DNA of 64,000 nt from DASYQD01 sp036005845 (GTDB lineage: Bacteria; Acidobacteriota; Thermoanaerobaculia; Multivoradales; JAIOJS01). The stretch lies in the NCBI GenBank assembly GCA_036005845.1, contig DASYQD010000144.1, positions 27,601 to 91,600 of the forward strand, given 5' to 3'. A program made the translations under genes and the position numbers. Below, in pieces: positions 23,825-33,225 of the stretch (positions within the stretch are counted from its first letter, which is position 1; each line of letters starts with the position of its first letter). The notes beneath the pieces are model-generated. The model did no database searches. It was not told the origin of the DNA and saw only the letters and a list, made by a program, of their open reading frames with translations.

Positions 23825-26800
23825 ATGCGACGCGCCGCCACCGGCTTTCTCCTCGCGCTCCTCGTCATTCCCGCCGCCGCGAGGGCGCAACTCGACTGGG
23901 CCTCGTTTGCCGGGCGGCCATCGGACGACTGGCGCACGCTCGAGGTGCCCGGCTACCGCCTCTACTACCCGGCGCCTGCCGAGCCGTGGGCGCGGCACCT
24001 CGCGGCGCGGCTTCCCGCCGTGCGCGAGCGGGTCGCCGCGCAGGTCGGCTGGGACGCCAAGGACACCGTCGACGTCGTGCTCGCCGATCCCATCGCGCAG
24101 CCCAACGGCGCGGCGTGGCCGCTGCTCCACCATCCGCGCCTCGTGCTGCTGTTGACGCCGCCCAACGCGTCGTCGCAGCTCGGACAGTTCGGCGATTGGC
24201 CGCAGCTGCTCATCACCCACGAGCAGGCGCACCTGTCGCACCTGCTGCGGCCGTCGCGCAATCCGCTGGTGCGAGCGCTGCGGCTGCCGTTCGGACCGAT
24301 CGCGCTGCGCGCGCCGCGCTGGGTATCCGAGGGTTACGCGACGATCGTCGAAGGGCGCGCCACCCGCAGCGGCCGGCCGTCGAGCCCGCTGCGCGCCGCG
24401 GTGCTGCGGCGCTGGGCGCAGCGTGGCCGGCTGCCGGCCTATCCGGCGCTGGCCGGCGACTCGCGGACCTACCTCGGCGACGCGATGGCGTACCTTGCCG
24501 GCTCCGCATACCTCGAATGGCTCGAGGCGCGCACCGACCCAGGCAGTCTCGATCGCTTGTGGCGCCGGCTCACGGCGCGGAAGGTGCGACCCTTCGCCGG
24601 CGCCTTCCGCGGCGTCTTCGGCGAGTCGCCGCAGGCGCTGTGGGACCGCTTCCGCGCCGAGCTGAGCTGGCAGTCGGTGGAGGTCGAGAAGCGGCTCGGC
24701 AGCGGCGGGCGCGACGGCGAGCCGTGGCTCGACCGCACGTGGGGCACTGGGAGGCCGGCCGTCTCGCGCGACGGCGCACGGGTGGCGTTCGGGCTCACCG
24801 AGCGCGACACGCCGCCCCGCATCGCGATCTACGCGACGAAGGACGACACGGAAGCCGAGCATCGCCGCGAGGAGGAGCAGAAGGAGCTGCTGGCGCGCGA
24901 TCCCGAGGACGCGCCGGCGGTCAAGAGCGGCGCGCCGGAGCGCGATGCAGTGGCGACCCTGGAGCTGCCCGGCACGACCGTCGATCCGTCGCCGCGCTTC
25001 CTCGGCGATGGCTCGGTGCTCTTCGCGCGCTCGCTGCCGGACGGCGACGGGCGATTCCGCGCCGACCTGTTTCACTGGCGGCCGGACGGCGGCGACGTCG
25101 AGCGGCTGACGCACGAGGCCGATCTACGCGCCGCCGATCCCTCGCCGGACGGCGGCTTCGCGGTGGCGGTGGAGGCGCGGTGGGGGCAGACACGGCTCGT
25201 GCGCGTCGATCTCGGAAGCGGCGAGGTGACACCGCTGACGGAGGCGAGCGTCGACGTGGTCGTGGACTCGCCGCGCATCTCGCCCGATGGCGCGAGGCTC
25301 GCGTACCTGCGTCATCGCGCTGAAGGGTGGGAGCTAGTCATTCGCGAGCTCGCGAGCGGCGAGGAGCGCATCGTCGCCACGCCGCCGGGCGCGGCGGTGC
25401 AGGACCCGGCGTGGTCGCCGCGGGGCGATACGCTCTACGCGGTAGTGGAACAGGATGGGGTGCTCGACGTGCGCCGGTTGGCGTTGCCGTCGGCCGCAGA
25501 CGATGGCAGCGCAGGCGGTGACGCTCCGCACGCCACGCCTTCGCCGCAACGCATCACACGCGTGCTCGGCGCCGCGCTCGGGCCGGAGCCGCTGCCGGAC
25601 GAGTCGGCGCTGTTGTTCCTCTCGCTCGAGCCGGAAGGCATGCAGGTGCGAAGGATCGCGCTTGGTGCCGATGGTGCCGGCGCTGCGGCCGACACCGCGA
25701 CGACAGGCGCGGCGACTGCGGACGCGTCGGCCTCGACGACTGCGCTCGACTCCGCGTCGCCATCGGCATCCACACCGCGCGCGCTCGACGCCGCGGAGCT
25801 CCACCCCGCTCTGCCCCCCACGCCCACCGCGCCACCGGCCCTCGCTCTCGCCGAGGTACCGCCGAGCCGCGATTACGGCTTCGGTCGCGGCGAGTGGTCG
25901 CAGCTCTCCGGCGGCAGCGCGGGGCCCGGCGCCGCTTCCGCCGAGAGCGGCATCCGCGGCGGCGACCTGGTCGGCAAGTGGGAGCTGCTCGCGTTGGTCG
26001 CCGTCGGTACCGGCGCCGGCGCGCGCGGCGCCAGCGCGGCGGCCGCGTGGCGCGGCTGGCCGGTCGAGCTGGTGGCGCAGGCGTATCGCGTCAAGGAGAG
26101 GCCCTCCGCGCAACGCGACGCCGAGCGCGAGGCGGGCCGTCTCTTCGACCTGACGACGAAGGGCGCCGAGCTCACGGCGGGCTGGGAGCGGCCGCTGCTC
26201 GAGGGCCGTCTCGGCGCCCGCCTCGCCGTCGGCACCGAGAGCCTCGACACCGCGGGCGGCGGCGAGCTGTCGCGCCACGGCGTGCAGCTCGAGACGACGG
26301 CGGCCAAGCAGCTGCGCCGCGGGCCTTGGCGGCTGGCGACCGAGATCGGGCTCGGCGGCGCGCTCGCCAGCACGGAAGGCGAGTCGTGGAACCGCCGCGG
26401 CGGCCGCCTCGCGCTCACGCTCGGCCGCACGCGCAGCAGTCTTCAGCTCGCATTCGCGAAGCAGGACCTCGGCGGCCGGCCCGCGGCCGTCGACCTGCTG
26501 CGCGTCGGCGGCCTGCCCTCGACGCTGCTGCCGCCCTTCGCCGGCGGCAACCGCATCGAGGTGCCGGCGCTGCCGGCCGCGGCGCTCGTCGGCAGCGGCT
26601 ACGAGGGGCAGCGCGTGGCGCTCGACCTGCCGCGCGGACCGCTGACGCCGTTCTGGGAAAGGCACCGCGTGGAGCGCGCCCATCCGGGTCTGCAGCAGAA
26701 CCGATGGAGCGACTGGGTGGGGCTCGCCGGCGCGGAGCTCGAATTGCGCCTGCCGCCGCTGCCGCTCTTCGACCTGGCGGCGGCGCGGCTCCACGTCGGC

Positions 26801-26872
26801 GCCGCCTACGGTCTCGACGAGCCGTACCGCGGCGACGTGCAGGGCTGGGCCGTGCTCGCTTGGCGTCCCTGA
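23825..26872 (+). CDS. Secreted HExxH / TolB-like propeller / barrel protein
   Basis: A 1015-aa exported protein. Residues 1-22 are a signal peptide (MRRAATGFLLALLVIPAAARA). Residues 25-290 form a gluzincin-like domain with HEQAH at 132-136 and 'WVSEGYATIVEGRA' supplying the third acidic ligand. Residues about 300-620 contain WD40/TolB-type repeats ('GARVAFGLTERD', 'DPSPDGGFAVAVEARW', 'SPDGARLAYLRHR', 'DPAWSPRGDTLYAVVE'). A low-complexity Ala/Thr/Ser linker (about 620-680) leads to a C-terminal region of alternating strands ending 'DVQGWAVLAWRP', which looks like an outer-membrane beta-barrel. A surface-anchored metalloprotease-propeller is inferred. Starts further upstream have no family resemblance. 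Confidence 0.75.
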   Translation: MRRAATGFLLALLVIPAAARAQLDWASFAGRPSDDWRTLEVPGYRLYYPAPAEPWARHLAARLPAVRERVAAQVGWDAKDTVDVVLADPIAQPNGAAWPLLHHPRLVLLLTPPNASSQLGQFGDWPQLLITHEQAHLSHLLRPSRNPLVRALRLPFGPIALRAPRWVSEGYATIVEGRATRSGRPSSPLRAAVLRRWAQRGRLPAYPALAGDSRTYLGDAMAYLAGSAYLEWLEARTDPGSLDRLWRRLTARKVRPFAGAFRGVFGESPQALWDRFRAELSWQSVEVEKRLGSGGRDGEPWLDRTWGTGRPAVSRDGARVAFGLTERDTPPRIAIYATKDDTEAEHRREEEQKELLARDPEDAPAVKSGAPERDAVATLELPGTTVDPSPRFLGDGSVLFARSLPDGDGRFRADLFHWRPDGGDVERLTHEADLRAADPSPDGGFAVAVEARWGQTRLVRVDLGSGEVTPLTEASVDVVVDSPRISPDGARLAYLRHRAEGWELVIRELASGEERIVATPPGAAVQDPAWSPRGDTLYAVVEQDGVLDVRRLALPSAADDGSAGGDAPHATPSPQRITRVLGAALGPEPLPDESALLFLSLEPEGMQVRRIALGADGAGAAADTATTGAATADASASTTALDSASPSASTPRALDAAELHPALPPTPTAPPALALAEVPPSRDYGFGRGEWSQLSGGSAGPGAASAESGIRGGDLVGKWELLALVAVGTGAGARGASAAAAWRGWPVELVAQAYRVKERPSAQRDAEREAGRLFDLTTKGAELTAGWERPLLEGRLGARLAVGTESLDTAGGGELSRHGVQLETTAAKQLRRGPWRLATEIGLGGALASTEGESWNRRGGRLALTLGRTRSSLQLAFAKQDLGGRPAAVDLLRVGGLPSTLLPPFAGGNRIEVPALPAAALVGSGYEGQRVALDLPRGPLTPFWERHRVERAHPGLQQNRWSDWVGLAGAELELRLPPLPLFDLAAARLHVGAAYGLDEPYRGDVQGWAVLAWRP

Positions 26873-26887
26873 GCCGCGTTTCGCGGC
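26873..26887. terminator. Short hairpin in the convergent gap
   Basis: GCCGCG-TTT-CGCGGC forms a perfect 6-bp stem overlapping the last base region of the TGA at 26870-26872, in the 22-nt gap between two convergent genes. No U-tract on either strand; it may act as a weak bidirectional terminator. Confidence 0.35.
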
Positions 26888-26894
26888 GCAACAG

Positions 26895-28634
26895 TCAGTT
26901 GCCGGCCGGCCGCGAGCTCGCTGCCTGAGCCGCCGGCGCCGGCAGGCAGGCCGCCGGCGAGGGCATGCGGCCGCCCTCGCGATCGACGCCTTCGAGGAAC
27001 GCCTCGCGCGAGAAGTGGTCGAGGAGGCGGTGGATCGAAGCGTCGGCCACCGTCAGCAAGTGATACGTGGCCAGCTGCAAACCTTCGTCGGGCCCCGGCG
27101 CGATGCCGCGCGCCCGCAACCATTGGCGGGCGCGGAATGCTTGCGGCGGCTCCGCGGCAGCGACGCAATCGCGAACGGCGAGCACGCGGGTGTAGAGCGG
27201 CGTCGCGGCGGTGCGCTCGCCGAGCAGGAGGCACGGCAGAGCCTCCTGTTCGCAAAAAGCGCGCACCGCTTCGCCGATCTCGTCACTCGCTCCGCCGAGC
27301 ACGGCGAAGACCGGTTGCTCCCGATAGAAGGCTGCGAGCTCGCTGCGCCAGCGCGCGCGATCGGGGCCCAACCGCCACACCGCGTGCCGCCATTCGCGAT
27401 AGGCGGTCGCCAGCTCCTCCTCGTGGCCGAGCGGATCGGGCGGGCGCTGCCGCAGGCGGCCGGTCTCGGCGTTGCGCCACAGTACGTATTTATCGATCGT
27501 CTCGAGTAGCGCGCGCTCCCGCCGCGCGCTTTCGGGCGAGGGAGCGCCGGCGACGACCGTGGCGAAGCGCAGCGTCGCGGCGTCGACGCCCGGCGCCTCT
27601 GCGGTCCCGAGCGTGCGCAGGTACGCCTCGAGGTCGGCGACCTCGCCGTCGCCGAGCACGTAGCGCGGCATCAGCTCCTCGAGCCGGCGGCCGGTGGGAT
27701 CAACGCCGTCGCGCAGCGCGCGCGCCAACGTCGCGGTGGTGTACGGCGGGCGCGGTGAGCGCTGGCGCAACCGCGCCCAGGTCTCGGGCGCGAGCTCTTG
27801 CTGGAAGAGCGCGTGGAAGAGATCGATGCGGCGCGCCGGGTCGCCGGCGAAGAGCGCGCGCCCGTCGATCGGCGGCACGTAGCGGCCGCCTTCGACGCCG
27901 CCGGTGCCGCTGTTGCGGTGACAGGAAGCGCAGGCCGCCGCCGCGCCGCGCAGCACGCCGCCTCCCGGCAGCGTCACCACCAACGGTCTGCCCGCCGCCG
28001 ACACACCGTCGCGCATGAGGCGCCGTCCGCGCGCCACGGCCGCCGGCTCCGGCGCGGCAAGCTCGCGGGCGAGCTCGGCCGCAGTCGGGAAGCCGGCGTA
28101 GCGCACCCACGACGTCGCGCCGCGCGGCCGCAGGAACATCAACGGCTCGTGACGCATCTTGTCGCCGCGGTAGGCGCCGAACGCCTGCTGAGCCGCGATC
28201 GAGCTCTCGGTGCGGCCGGTGAGGAACGTCCACCCCTCGCCGCCGCCAAGCCGCTGCTTGTACTCGGCGAGCCGCGCCGGCGTGTCGACCTCGGGATCGA
28301 TCGAGATCGACACCAGCCGCGCCTCGGGAACCCGCCGCGCGACTTCGGCCATCGTCGCCGTCAGCGTCGTGCAGACGGCCGGGCAACTGGTGAAGACGAA
28401 CTGCAGCGCCACCGGCTCGCCGCTCGCGAGCAGGCGGTCGAGCCGCACTTCGCGGCCACCTTCGTCGACCAGCGTCACCGCCGGGACCACGACCTTCACC
28501 TCGCTCCTCACCGCACGATCCTCGCCGCTCGCCGGCGCCACACTCAACACCAGCGCCGCGATCAGCGACAGCGTGCGGCGGTGCGCGCAGCGCGCCGCAA
28601 CGAAGGTCTCAGTGCACCGAGAAGATCGCCACAT
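26895..28634 (-). CDS. SCO1/SenC - cytochrome c - binding-protein-like fusion
   Basis: A 579-aa exported protein with three parts. Residues 45-195 are a SCO thioredoxin fold with copper ligands C84 and C88 (CPAVC) and H162 ('RHEPLMFL'). Residues 200-345 are a single-haem cytochrome c with CASCH at 235-239 and a probable axial Met in 'LEELMPRYVLGDGEV'. Residues about 375-560 ('YREQPVFAVLGGASDEIGEAV', 'AFCEQEALPCLLLGE') resemble part of a periplasmic binding-protein fold. A role in copper delivery and electron transfer linked to the upstream multicopper oxidase is inferred. ATG 28634 overlaps the end of the preceding gene by 26 nt, so translation is probably coupled. Confidence 0.8.
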   Translation of the reverse strand: MWRSSRCTETFVAARCAHRRTLSLIAALVLSVAPASGEDRAVRSEVKVVVPAVTLVDEGGREVRLDRLLASGEPVALQFVFTSCPAVCTTLTATMAEVARRVPEARLVSISIDPEVDTPARLAEYKQRLGGGEGWTFLTGRTESSIAAQQAFGAYRGDKMRHEPLMFLRPRGATSWVRYAGFPTAAELARELAAPEPAAVARGRRLMRDGVSAAGRPLVVTLPGGGVLRGAAAACASCHRNSGTGGVEGGRYVPPIDGRALFAGDPARRIDLFHALFQQELAPETWARLRQRSPRPPYTTATLARALRDGVDPTGRRLEELMPRYVLGDGEVADLEAYLRTLGTAEAPGVDAATLRFATVVAGAPSPESARRERALLETIDKYVLWRNAETGRLRQRPPDPLGHEEELATAYREWRHAVWRLGPDRARWRSELAAFYREQPVFAVLGGASDEIGEAVRAFCEQEALPCLLLGERTAATPLYTRVLAVRDCVAAAEPPQAFRARQWLRARGIAPGPDEGLQLATYHLLTVADASIHRLLDHFSREAFLEGVDREGGRMPSPAACLPAPAAQAASSRPAGN

Positions 28635-31242
28635 CGTGGTGCGTCGGGTCGAACTGGTAGAAGCGCAGCCGCCGCGAGGGATCGAAAGCGAAGGTGATCT
28701 CTACGTGATGCTCGTGGATCGCGTCCGCACCCTGCCCAGGGGTCGCGGCGGGCACCGTCACCGGCGAGACCAGGTTCTGCGACAGGTAGGCGCGCCCGAA
28801 GGTGAACCAGCAGCCCGAGCCGCCCACCTTGACCGACGACTTGAACTGGTTCTCCCAACCGCGGCCGCCGCCGAAGTCGATGTTCATGTAGGCGTGGTCG
28901 AAGTAGTCACCGTTGAGCAGCGTCACCTTGAGCGGCGCGCCGCGGGTCTGGAACTGCGGGAAGTTGATCGAGCCGCCGTCGGTGAACTGCGCGTAGATGG
29001 TGTTGTCGACGAAGAAGACGGTGAGGTCGGCATCCTTGTCGAGCGACACGCCGCGCGGCAGGCGCGTGCGGTCCTGCCAGTCCTCGAAGGCGAGCCGCGC
29101 CTCGCCGAGGAACGGCAGCGCGCCCAACCAGTTGCCGGCGCCCGCCGCGTCGAGGGCGGTGCGGAACGAGCGCCACATCACTTTGGTGGGCGCGAGGTCG
29201 CCGATCTTGGCGATCGCCGCGAGCTTTGCCTGCTCGTCGCGCCGCGGATCGAGGCCGAAGACGCTCTGCTCCCACTCGAGCGTCGTCATCTTGCCCACTT
29301 TCTTGGTGGCGTTCTCGATCACCTGGATGCGCGGCGGGTGCCAGCGCCAGCCCCAGGTGTACGAGAGGTTGAAGTACTTCGCCGGCGCCATCTTGATCTT
29401 GAGCACGGTGCGCGTCCCCTCTTCGATGGGGAAGAAGGTCTGGTCCATGCCGATCAGCAGTGGGCCGAAGCAGCCGGGCACGAAGGGGGTCTTCGTGGGC
29501 CCGGTCTCGTTGGGCGGCGTGTCGAAGTAGGCGATGAAGGGCGAGAAGTCGTCCTTGCCGCGGTCGAGCACGTCGAGCGTGTAGGTGATCGTCCACGGCA
29601 CCTCGGCCACGACGGTGGGATCGAGCAGCGCGGTGTCGGACTCGATGTGGTTGTCGTACCAGATCTGGTGGACGTCGACGTTGCCGCCGGTGACGTTGCC
29701 CTTGTCGTCGTAGATCGGCGTCACCTTCTTGTATTTGAGCGGCCCGATGTAGTGCAGCAGCGGAAAGCCGCTGTAGGCGCGGTTGGGGATCGGGTTGCCC
29801 TCGAGGATGTCGACCGCCATCTTCAAGCCGGCGACGGCGGCGCGCTCGTCGTCGGCATTGACGCGGCCGCGCTGCCGGTCGGCGACGACCGCGTCGGCGG
29901 CGTCGAGGATGCGCTCGAGATCGCTCGTCGGCGAGATGCGGTTGATGGCGGAGACGGTCGGCTCGCCGTCGTGGAGGTTGTAGAAGACGGTCGGCGTCGA
30001 GGGCAGCGTGTTGGGTATCTCGACGCAGTTGGAGTCGTAGGCGTTGGTGTAGACGTTCGGCAGCAGGTTGGTGCCGGGCGGATCGACGAACGGCTCCGAG
30101 GGCGCGAAGAGGCTGGTGCCGGTGACGACGGTGGTCGTGTCGCCGACCGTCTTCTGGCTGGCCCCGGGGAGCTGCCCCTGCGGACAGGGGTGGCCCCTGC
30201 CGGTGCAGGCTCCGGGATGCCACTGCGCACACTGCGGATCCGCGGCCTGGGCCGGAACCGTGACCGGCACGGCGGTCGAGGGCGGCTGCGGGCACGCATA
30301 AGGCGGCACCGTCGCGGGAACCGGCAGCGGCGCCGGGGTCGTCGCCGGGCACGGCGAGCCCGGCGCGCACGAGGGCGTGGGCAGCGGCGTCGGCGCCGGC
30401 ATGGCGTCGGGCGTCGGCGCCTGCGCGGCCGTCATCGTCGACGCCACGATCGCCAGCAGCAGCGCGACGAGCGGCAGCGGCCCGCGGCGTCGCGACTTCG
30501 CGGGGCCTGCGGCGGTAGCGGCAAGCGGCGTCGCCGGCGGCAGCACCCACGCCAGCCGCTCGGCGATCGCCTGCGGCTCGGCCTTGGCGGCCACCGATCC
30601 CCAGAGCCCGAGCGTGGCGTTGCCGTAGCGGAAAAGACCGCGCGAGCAATCGGGCGCGCCCGCCGCCCCGGCATCGTGGCCGCCTTGCGCGTGCTCCTGC
30701 GCGTGCACCTGCGCATGCATGAAGAAGCGTGACCACAGCGTCTCGACGTCCGCCGGCTCGGCGGAGACGAACAGCCAGCCGCGCCCGGCGCCGTGCTGCG
30801 CGGCGAGCGCCGCCAGCGCGTGCGGCGAGGTGCCGACGTCGGTGGCGATCGACAGCAGCAGCACGTCCTCGCCCAGCCGCGCGCCGAGCCGCTCGGCGAG
30901 CAGTGCGCGGACGCGCGCGACACGATCGAGGACCGGGTAGGCGCGCTCGGCCTCGGCGGAGGTGAAGTGCACGAGCGCGGCTCGCTTCGCCAGCAGGTCG
31001 TCGAGGAACCAGGCGCGCCGCCCCTCGTGCGTGACCACCACGACGTTGGGGACGAGCTGCGGATCGCGGCAGGCGGGCACGTGGGCGTCGTCCGGCTCGT
31101 CGCCACGCGGCGGCAACGCGCCTGCCGCGGCGCCCGCCGCCAGCGTCGAAAACGCGGCCAGCGCGGCGCGCCGCGAGAGGCGCGGCACCGGCGCAGCCGC
31201 CGCCTCGCCCGCTGCGTCTCGCCTCGCCTCGTCGTCGCTCAT
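28609..31242 (-). CDS. Degenerate SCO-like domain fused to a large secreted domain
   Basis: An 877-aa protein. It begins with a twin-arginine-like signal ('RLSRRAALAAFSTLAAG', residues 21-37). Residues 60-235 look like a SCO thioredoxin fold, but the CxxxC is replaced ('HFTSAEAERAYP') and a histidine-rich stretch 'HAQVHAQEHAQGGH' occurs at 176-189. After a second hydrophobic segment (254-271) and a Pro/Thr/Cys-rich linker (272-345), a 530-residue domain of unknown fold follows, ending 'HHDVAIFSVH' with several His pairs. No internal start codon precedes the second hydrophobic segment, so this is one fused gene. It starts 11 nt after the oxidase stop. A copper-handling role is inferred from context and histidines. 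Confidence 0.7.
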   Translation of the reverse strand: MSDDEARRDAAGEAAAAPVPRLSRRAALAAFSTLAAGAAAGALPPRGDEPDDAHVPACRDPQLVPNVVVVTHEGRRAWFLDDLLAKRAALVHFTSAEAERAYPVLDRVARVRALLAERLGARLGEDVLLLSIATDVGTSPHALAALAAQHGAGRGWLFVSAEPADVETLWSRFFMHAQVHAQEHAQGGHDAGAAGAPDCSRGLFRYGNATLGLWGSVAAKAEPQAIAERLAWVLPPATPLAATAAGPAKSRRRGPLPLVALLLAIVASTMTAAQAPTPDAMPAPTPLPTPSCAPGSPCPATTPAPLPVPATVPPYACPQPPSTAVPVTVPAQAADPQCAQWHPGACTGRGHPCPQGQLPGASQKTVGDTTTVVTGTSLFAPSEPFVDPPGTNLLPNVYTNAYDSNCVEIPNTLPSTPTVFYNLHDGEPTVSAINRISPTSDLERILDAADAVVADRQRGRVNADDERAAVAGLKMAVDILEGNPIPNRAYSGFPLLHYIGPLKYKKVTPIYDDKGNVTGGNVDVHQIWYDNHIESDTALLDPTVVAEVPWTITYTLDVLDRGKDDFSPFIAYFDTPPNETGPTKTPFVPGCFGPLLIGMDQTFFPIEEGTRTVLKIKMAPAKYFNLSYTWGWRWHPPRIQVIENATKKVGKMTTLEWEQSVFGLDPRRDEQAKLAAIAKIGDLAPTKVMWRSFRTALDAAGAGNWLGALPFLGEARLAFEDWQDRTRLPRGVSLDKDADLTVFFVDNTIYAQFTDGGSINFPQFQTRGAPLKVTLLNGDYFDHAYMNIDFGGGRGWENQFKSSVKVGGSGCWFTFGRAYLSQNLVSPVTVPAATPGQGADAIHEHHVEITFAFDPSRRLRFYQFDPTHHDVAIFSVH

Positions 31243-31253
31243 CGTCGCCACCC

Positions 31254-33122
31254 TCAGCCGTTCGGGTTCGTGTCTTCGGTGTCGTCCTGCTGCGTGCCGG
31301 TGCCCGGGCGCGGCTCGAGGTGGAGCGGGGCGTCGGGGTCGCCGGCCGGGCGCGGGCCGGCGAAGCCGTTCCCCGGTTCGACGATGTCCCAGCGCACCAT
31401 CATCGAGTGGTCCTCGTGCACCACGTTGTGGCAGTGCATGACGTACTTGCCGAGGAAGTCGTTGAACTCGAAGTAGACCTTGATCTCGTCGCCGGGAAGC
31501 AGCGTGGCGACGTCGCGGCGCGGGCCGCCCATGAAGGTGTCGACGTGCGGCCGCTTGCCGTCGTTGATGTCGAGCTGCGCCGAGAAGACGTCGTGGAGGC
31601 CGCCGTCGGTCTGCAGGTAGCTCGGCTTGTAGGGGCGCCCGTTGATCTCGAGGATCAGGAACTCGACGAAGTGGCAGTGCACCGGATGCGACCAGCTGTT
31701 GCCGCCGTTGCGGAAGGTCCAGATCTCCGCCGTGCCCTGCTCGACGCCGGCGTCGATGCGGTTGGGGTCGAAGACTTTGCCGTTGACCGTCCACAGGCCG
31801 CCGTCGTAGTCGAACGTCCAGGTGCGCCGCTGGCGCACTTTCGAGAGGTCGATCGGCGGCCGCGGCCGCAGCTGCTTCGGGATGCGGCTGGGATCGCTGG
31901 GCGCGCCGTCGGCGAGGCGGAACTGCATGACGCGGTCGGCGTCCTTGTCGCTGAGCGTCCGCCCGGACGGGCCCTTGCCGTTGCTCTGCTCGAGGACGTT
32001 CCACAGCTCCACCGTCTTCACATCCGGTCCGTACTTCGAGAAGTCGATGATGACGTCGACGCGCTGCGCCACCGAGAGGTAGATGGCATCGGCGTCGATC
32101 GGCTCGGGCAGGAAGTTGCCGTCGCCGGTGAGCACGACGAACGGGCGGCCGGACGACAGCTTCAACTTGTAGAAGCGCGACGGTCCGCCGTTGATGATGC
32201 GGAAGCGGTACTTGCGGCGCTCGACCTCGAAGTAGGGCTGGATCTTGCGGTTGACGGTGAAGCGGTCGCCGAGGATGCCGTCGGTGTTGAACGGGTTCCA
32301 GCGCACCTGGCCGTTGGGCTGGAAGAGCACATCGTGGAAGATCAGCGGCACGTCGTACCTGCCCGACGGCAGGCGCCAAGCCTTGGGATTGGTGTCGTTC
32401 TCGTCGCCGGAGTCCTCGTCGTCGAAGAGGAAGTAGAAGCCGTCGAGGCCGGCGTAGACGTTGGTGGCGGTGAAGTCCATGCGGTGGTCGTGGTACCACA
32501 GCGTGGTGAGCTTCTGCAGCGGGTCGCCGCCGGCGGCGACGTTCGGGTAGTGGTGGTCCCAGAACTCGCCGGGGTCGATCCAGTCCTGCGGCTCGCCGTC
32601 GCTCTCCGAGGCGGTGTGCCCGTTGTGCAGGTGCTGCGTCGTCGACGGCAGCGCGAAGCTCACCTGCGAGACGCCCACCGGCGGCAACTGGTTGTGACGG
32701 CGCACCAGGATCGGCTCGCCGTAGCGCGCGTGAATCACCGGGCCGGGCGTGGCGCCGTTGAAGCCCCACGACAGGCTGCCGTTCTTGTAGGGCTCGTCGA
32801 CGTGGTACGGCCAACAGAACTCCTGCTCGAACGTCTCGTAGAACTTGACCGGCGGGAAGTCGGCGTAGCGCTGGTGCGCGCTGGGATCGGGCGGCGGGTC
32901 GAGGGGCGCGGTGAGCGGCTGCAGCACCGGCGGCACGTAGAGAGGCGTGACGAACTCCGTCGCCTTGGGGCTCGGCGTCAGCAGCTCGAGCGGCTCGCCG
33001 TCGGGCGGGCAGAGATAGCGCAGGTTGTCGTGAGGATCGCCGGCTGCTTTGGCTCGCCGCTCGAGCAAAGCCGCCCCGCCGGCGACCATGCCCATCGCGA
33101 GAAGCTCTCGCCGCTTGAGCAT
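31254..33122 (-). CDS. Multicopper oxidase (CotA/bilirubin-oxidase-like)
   Basis: A 622-aa oxidase with all four copper-binding motifs: 'HLHNGH' (164-169), 'WYHDHR' with H211 and H213, 'HPVHCH' (479-484) and 'HCHNVVHEDHSMM' from 563. These bind one type 1 copper and the trinuclear cluster that reduces oxygen to water. The N-terminus (MLKRRELLAMGMVAGGAALLE) is a twin-arginine-like export signal. Organic or metal substrates (phenolics, Mn, Cu(I)) cannot be told apart from sequence. ATG 33122 follows GAGAGGG; a sigma-70-type promoter lies about 40 nt upstream. It is first in a three-gene copper/redox operon. Confidence 0.93.
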   Translation of the reverse strand: MLKRRELLAMGMVAGGAALLERRAKAAGDPHDNLRYLCPPDGEPLELLTPSPKATEFVTPLYVPPVLQPLTAPLDPPPDPSAHQRYADFPPVKFYETFEQEFCWPYHVDEPYKNGSLSWGFNGATPGPVIHARYGEPILVRRHNQLPPVGVSQVSFALPSTTQHLHNGHTASESDGEPQDWIDPGEFWDHHYPNVAAGGDPLQKLTTLWYHDHRMDFTATNVYAGLDGFYFLFDDEDSGDENDTNPKAWRLPSGRYDVPLIFHDVLFQPNGQVRWNPFNTDGILGDRFTVNRKIQPYFEVERRKYRFRIINGGPSRFYKLKLSSGRPFVVLTGDGNFLPEPIDADAIYLSVAQRVDVIIDFSKYGPDVKTVELWNVLEQSNGKGPSGRTLSDKDADRVMQFRLADGAPSDPSRIPKQLRPRPPIDLSKVRQRRTWTFDYDGGLWTVNGKVFDPNRIDAGVEQGTAEIWTFRNGGNSWSHPVHCHFVEFLILEINGRPYKPSYLQTDGGLHDVFSAQLDINDGKRPHVDTFMGGPRRDVATLLPGDEIKVYFEFNDFLGKYVMHCHNVVHEDHSMMVRWDIVEPGNGFAGPRPAGDPDAPLHLEPRPGTGTQQDDTEDTNPNG

Positions 33123-33161
33123 CGGCCCTCTCCCCCAAAAAGAATCGCGAAAGCTGTGCGC

Positions 33162-33191
33162 AGTCTAGGTGCGATGCCGCGCGGGCGTCAA
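33162..33191 (-). promoter_or_regulatory. Sigma-70-type promoter of the multicopper oxidase operon
   Basis: TTGACG (33186-33191, minus), 18-nt spacer, TAGACT (33162-33167), about 40 nt before the ATG at 33122. No copper-responsive operator was recognised. Confidence 0.55.
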
Positions 33192-33225
33192 CGGCCTCGG
33201 TGGCCGCGGCTTCAAGGCTGCGGCA

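Noticed and set aside
28609..33138. One 1509-codon frame covering the oxidase and SCO-like genes
   Set aside because: Only the part after 31242 is coding in this frame; the oxidase with all four copper motifs is in another frame at 31254-33122.
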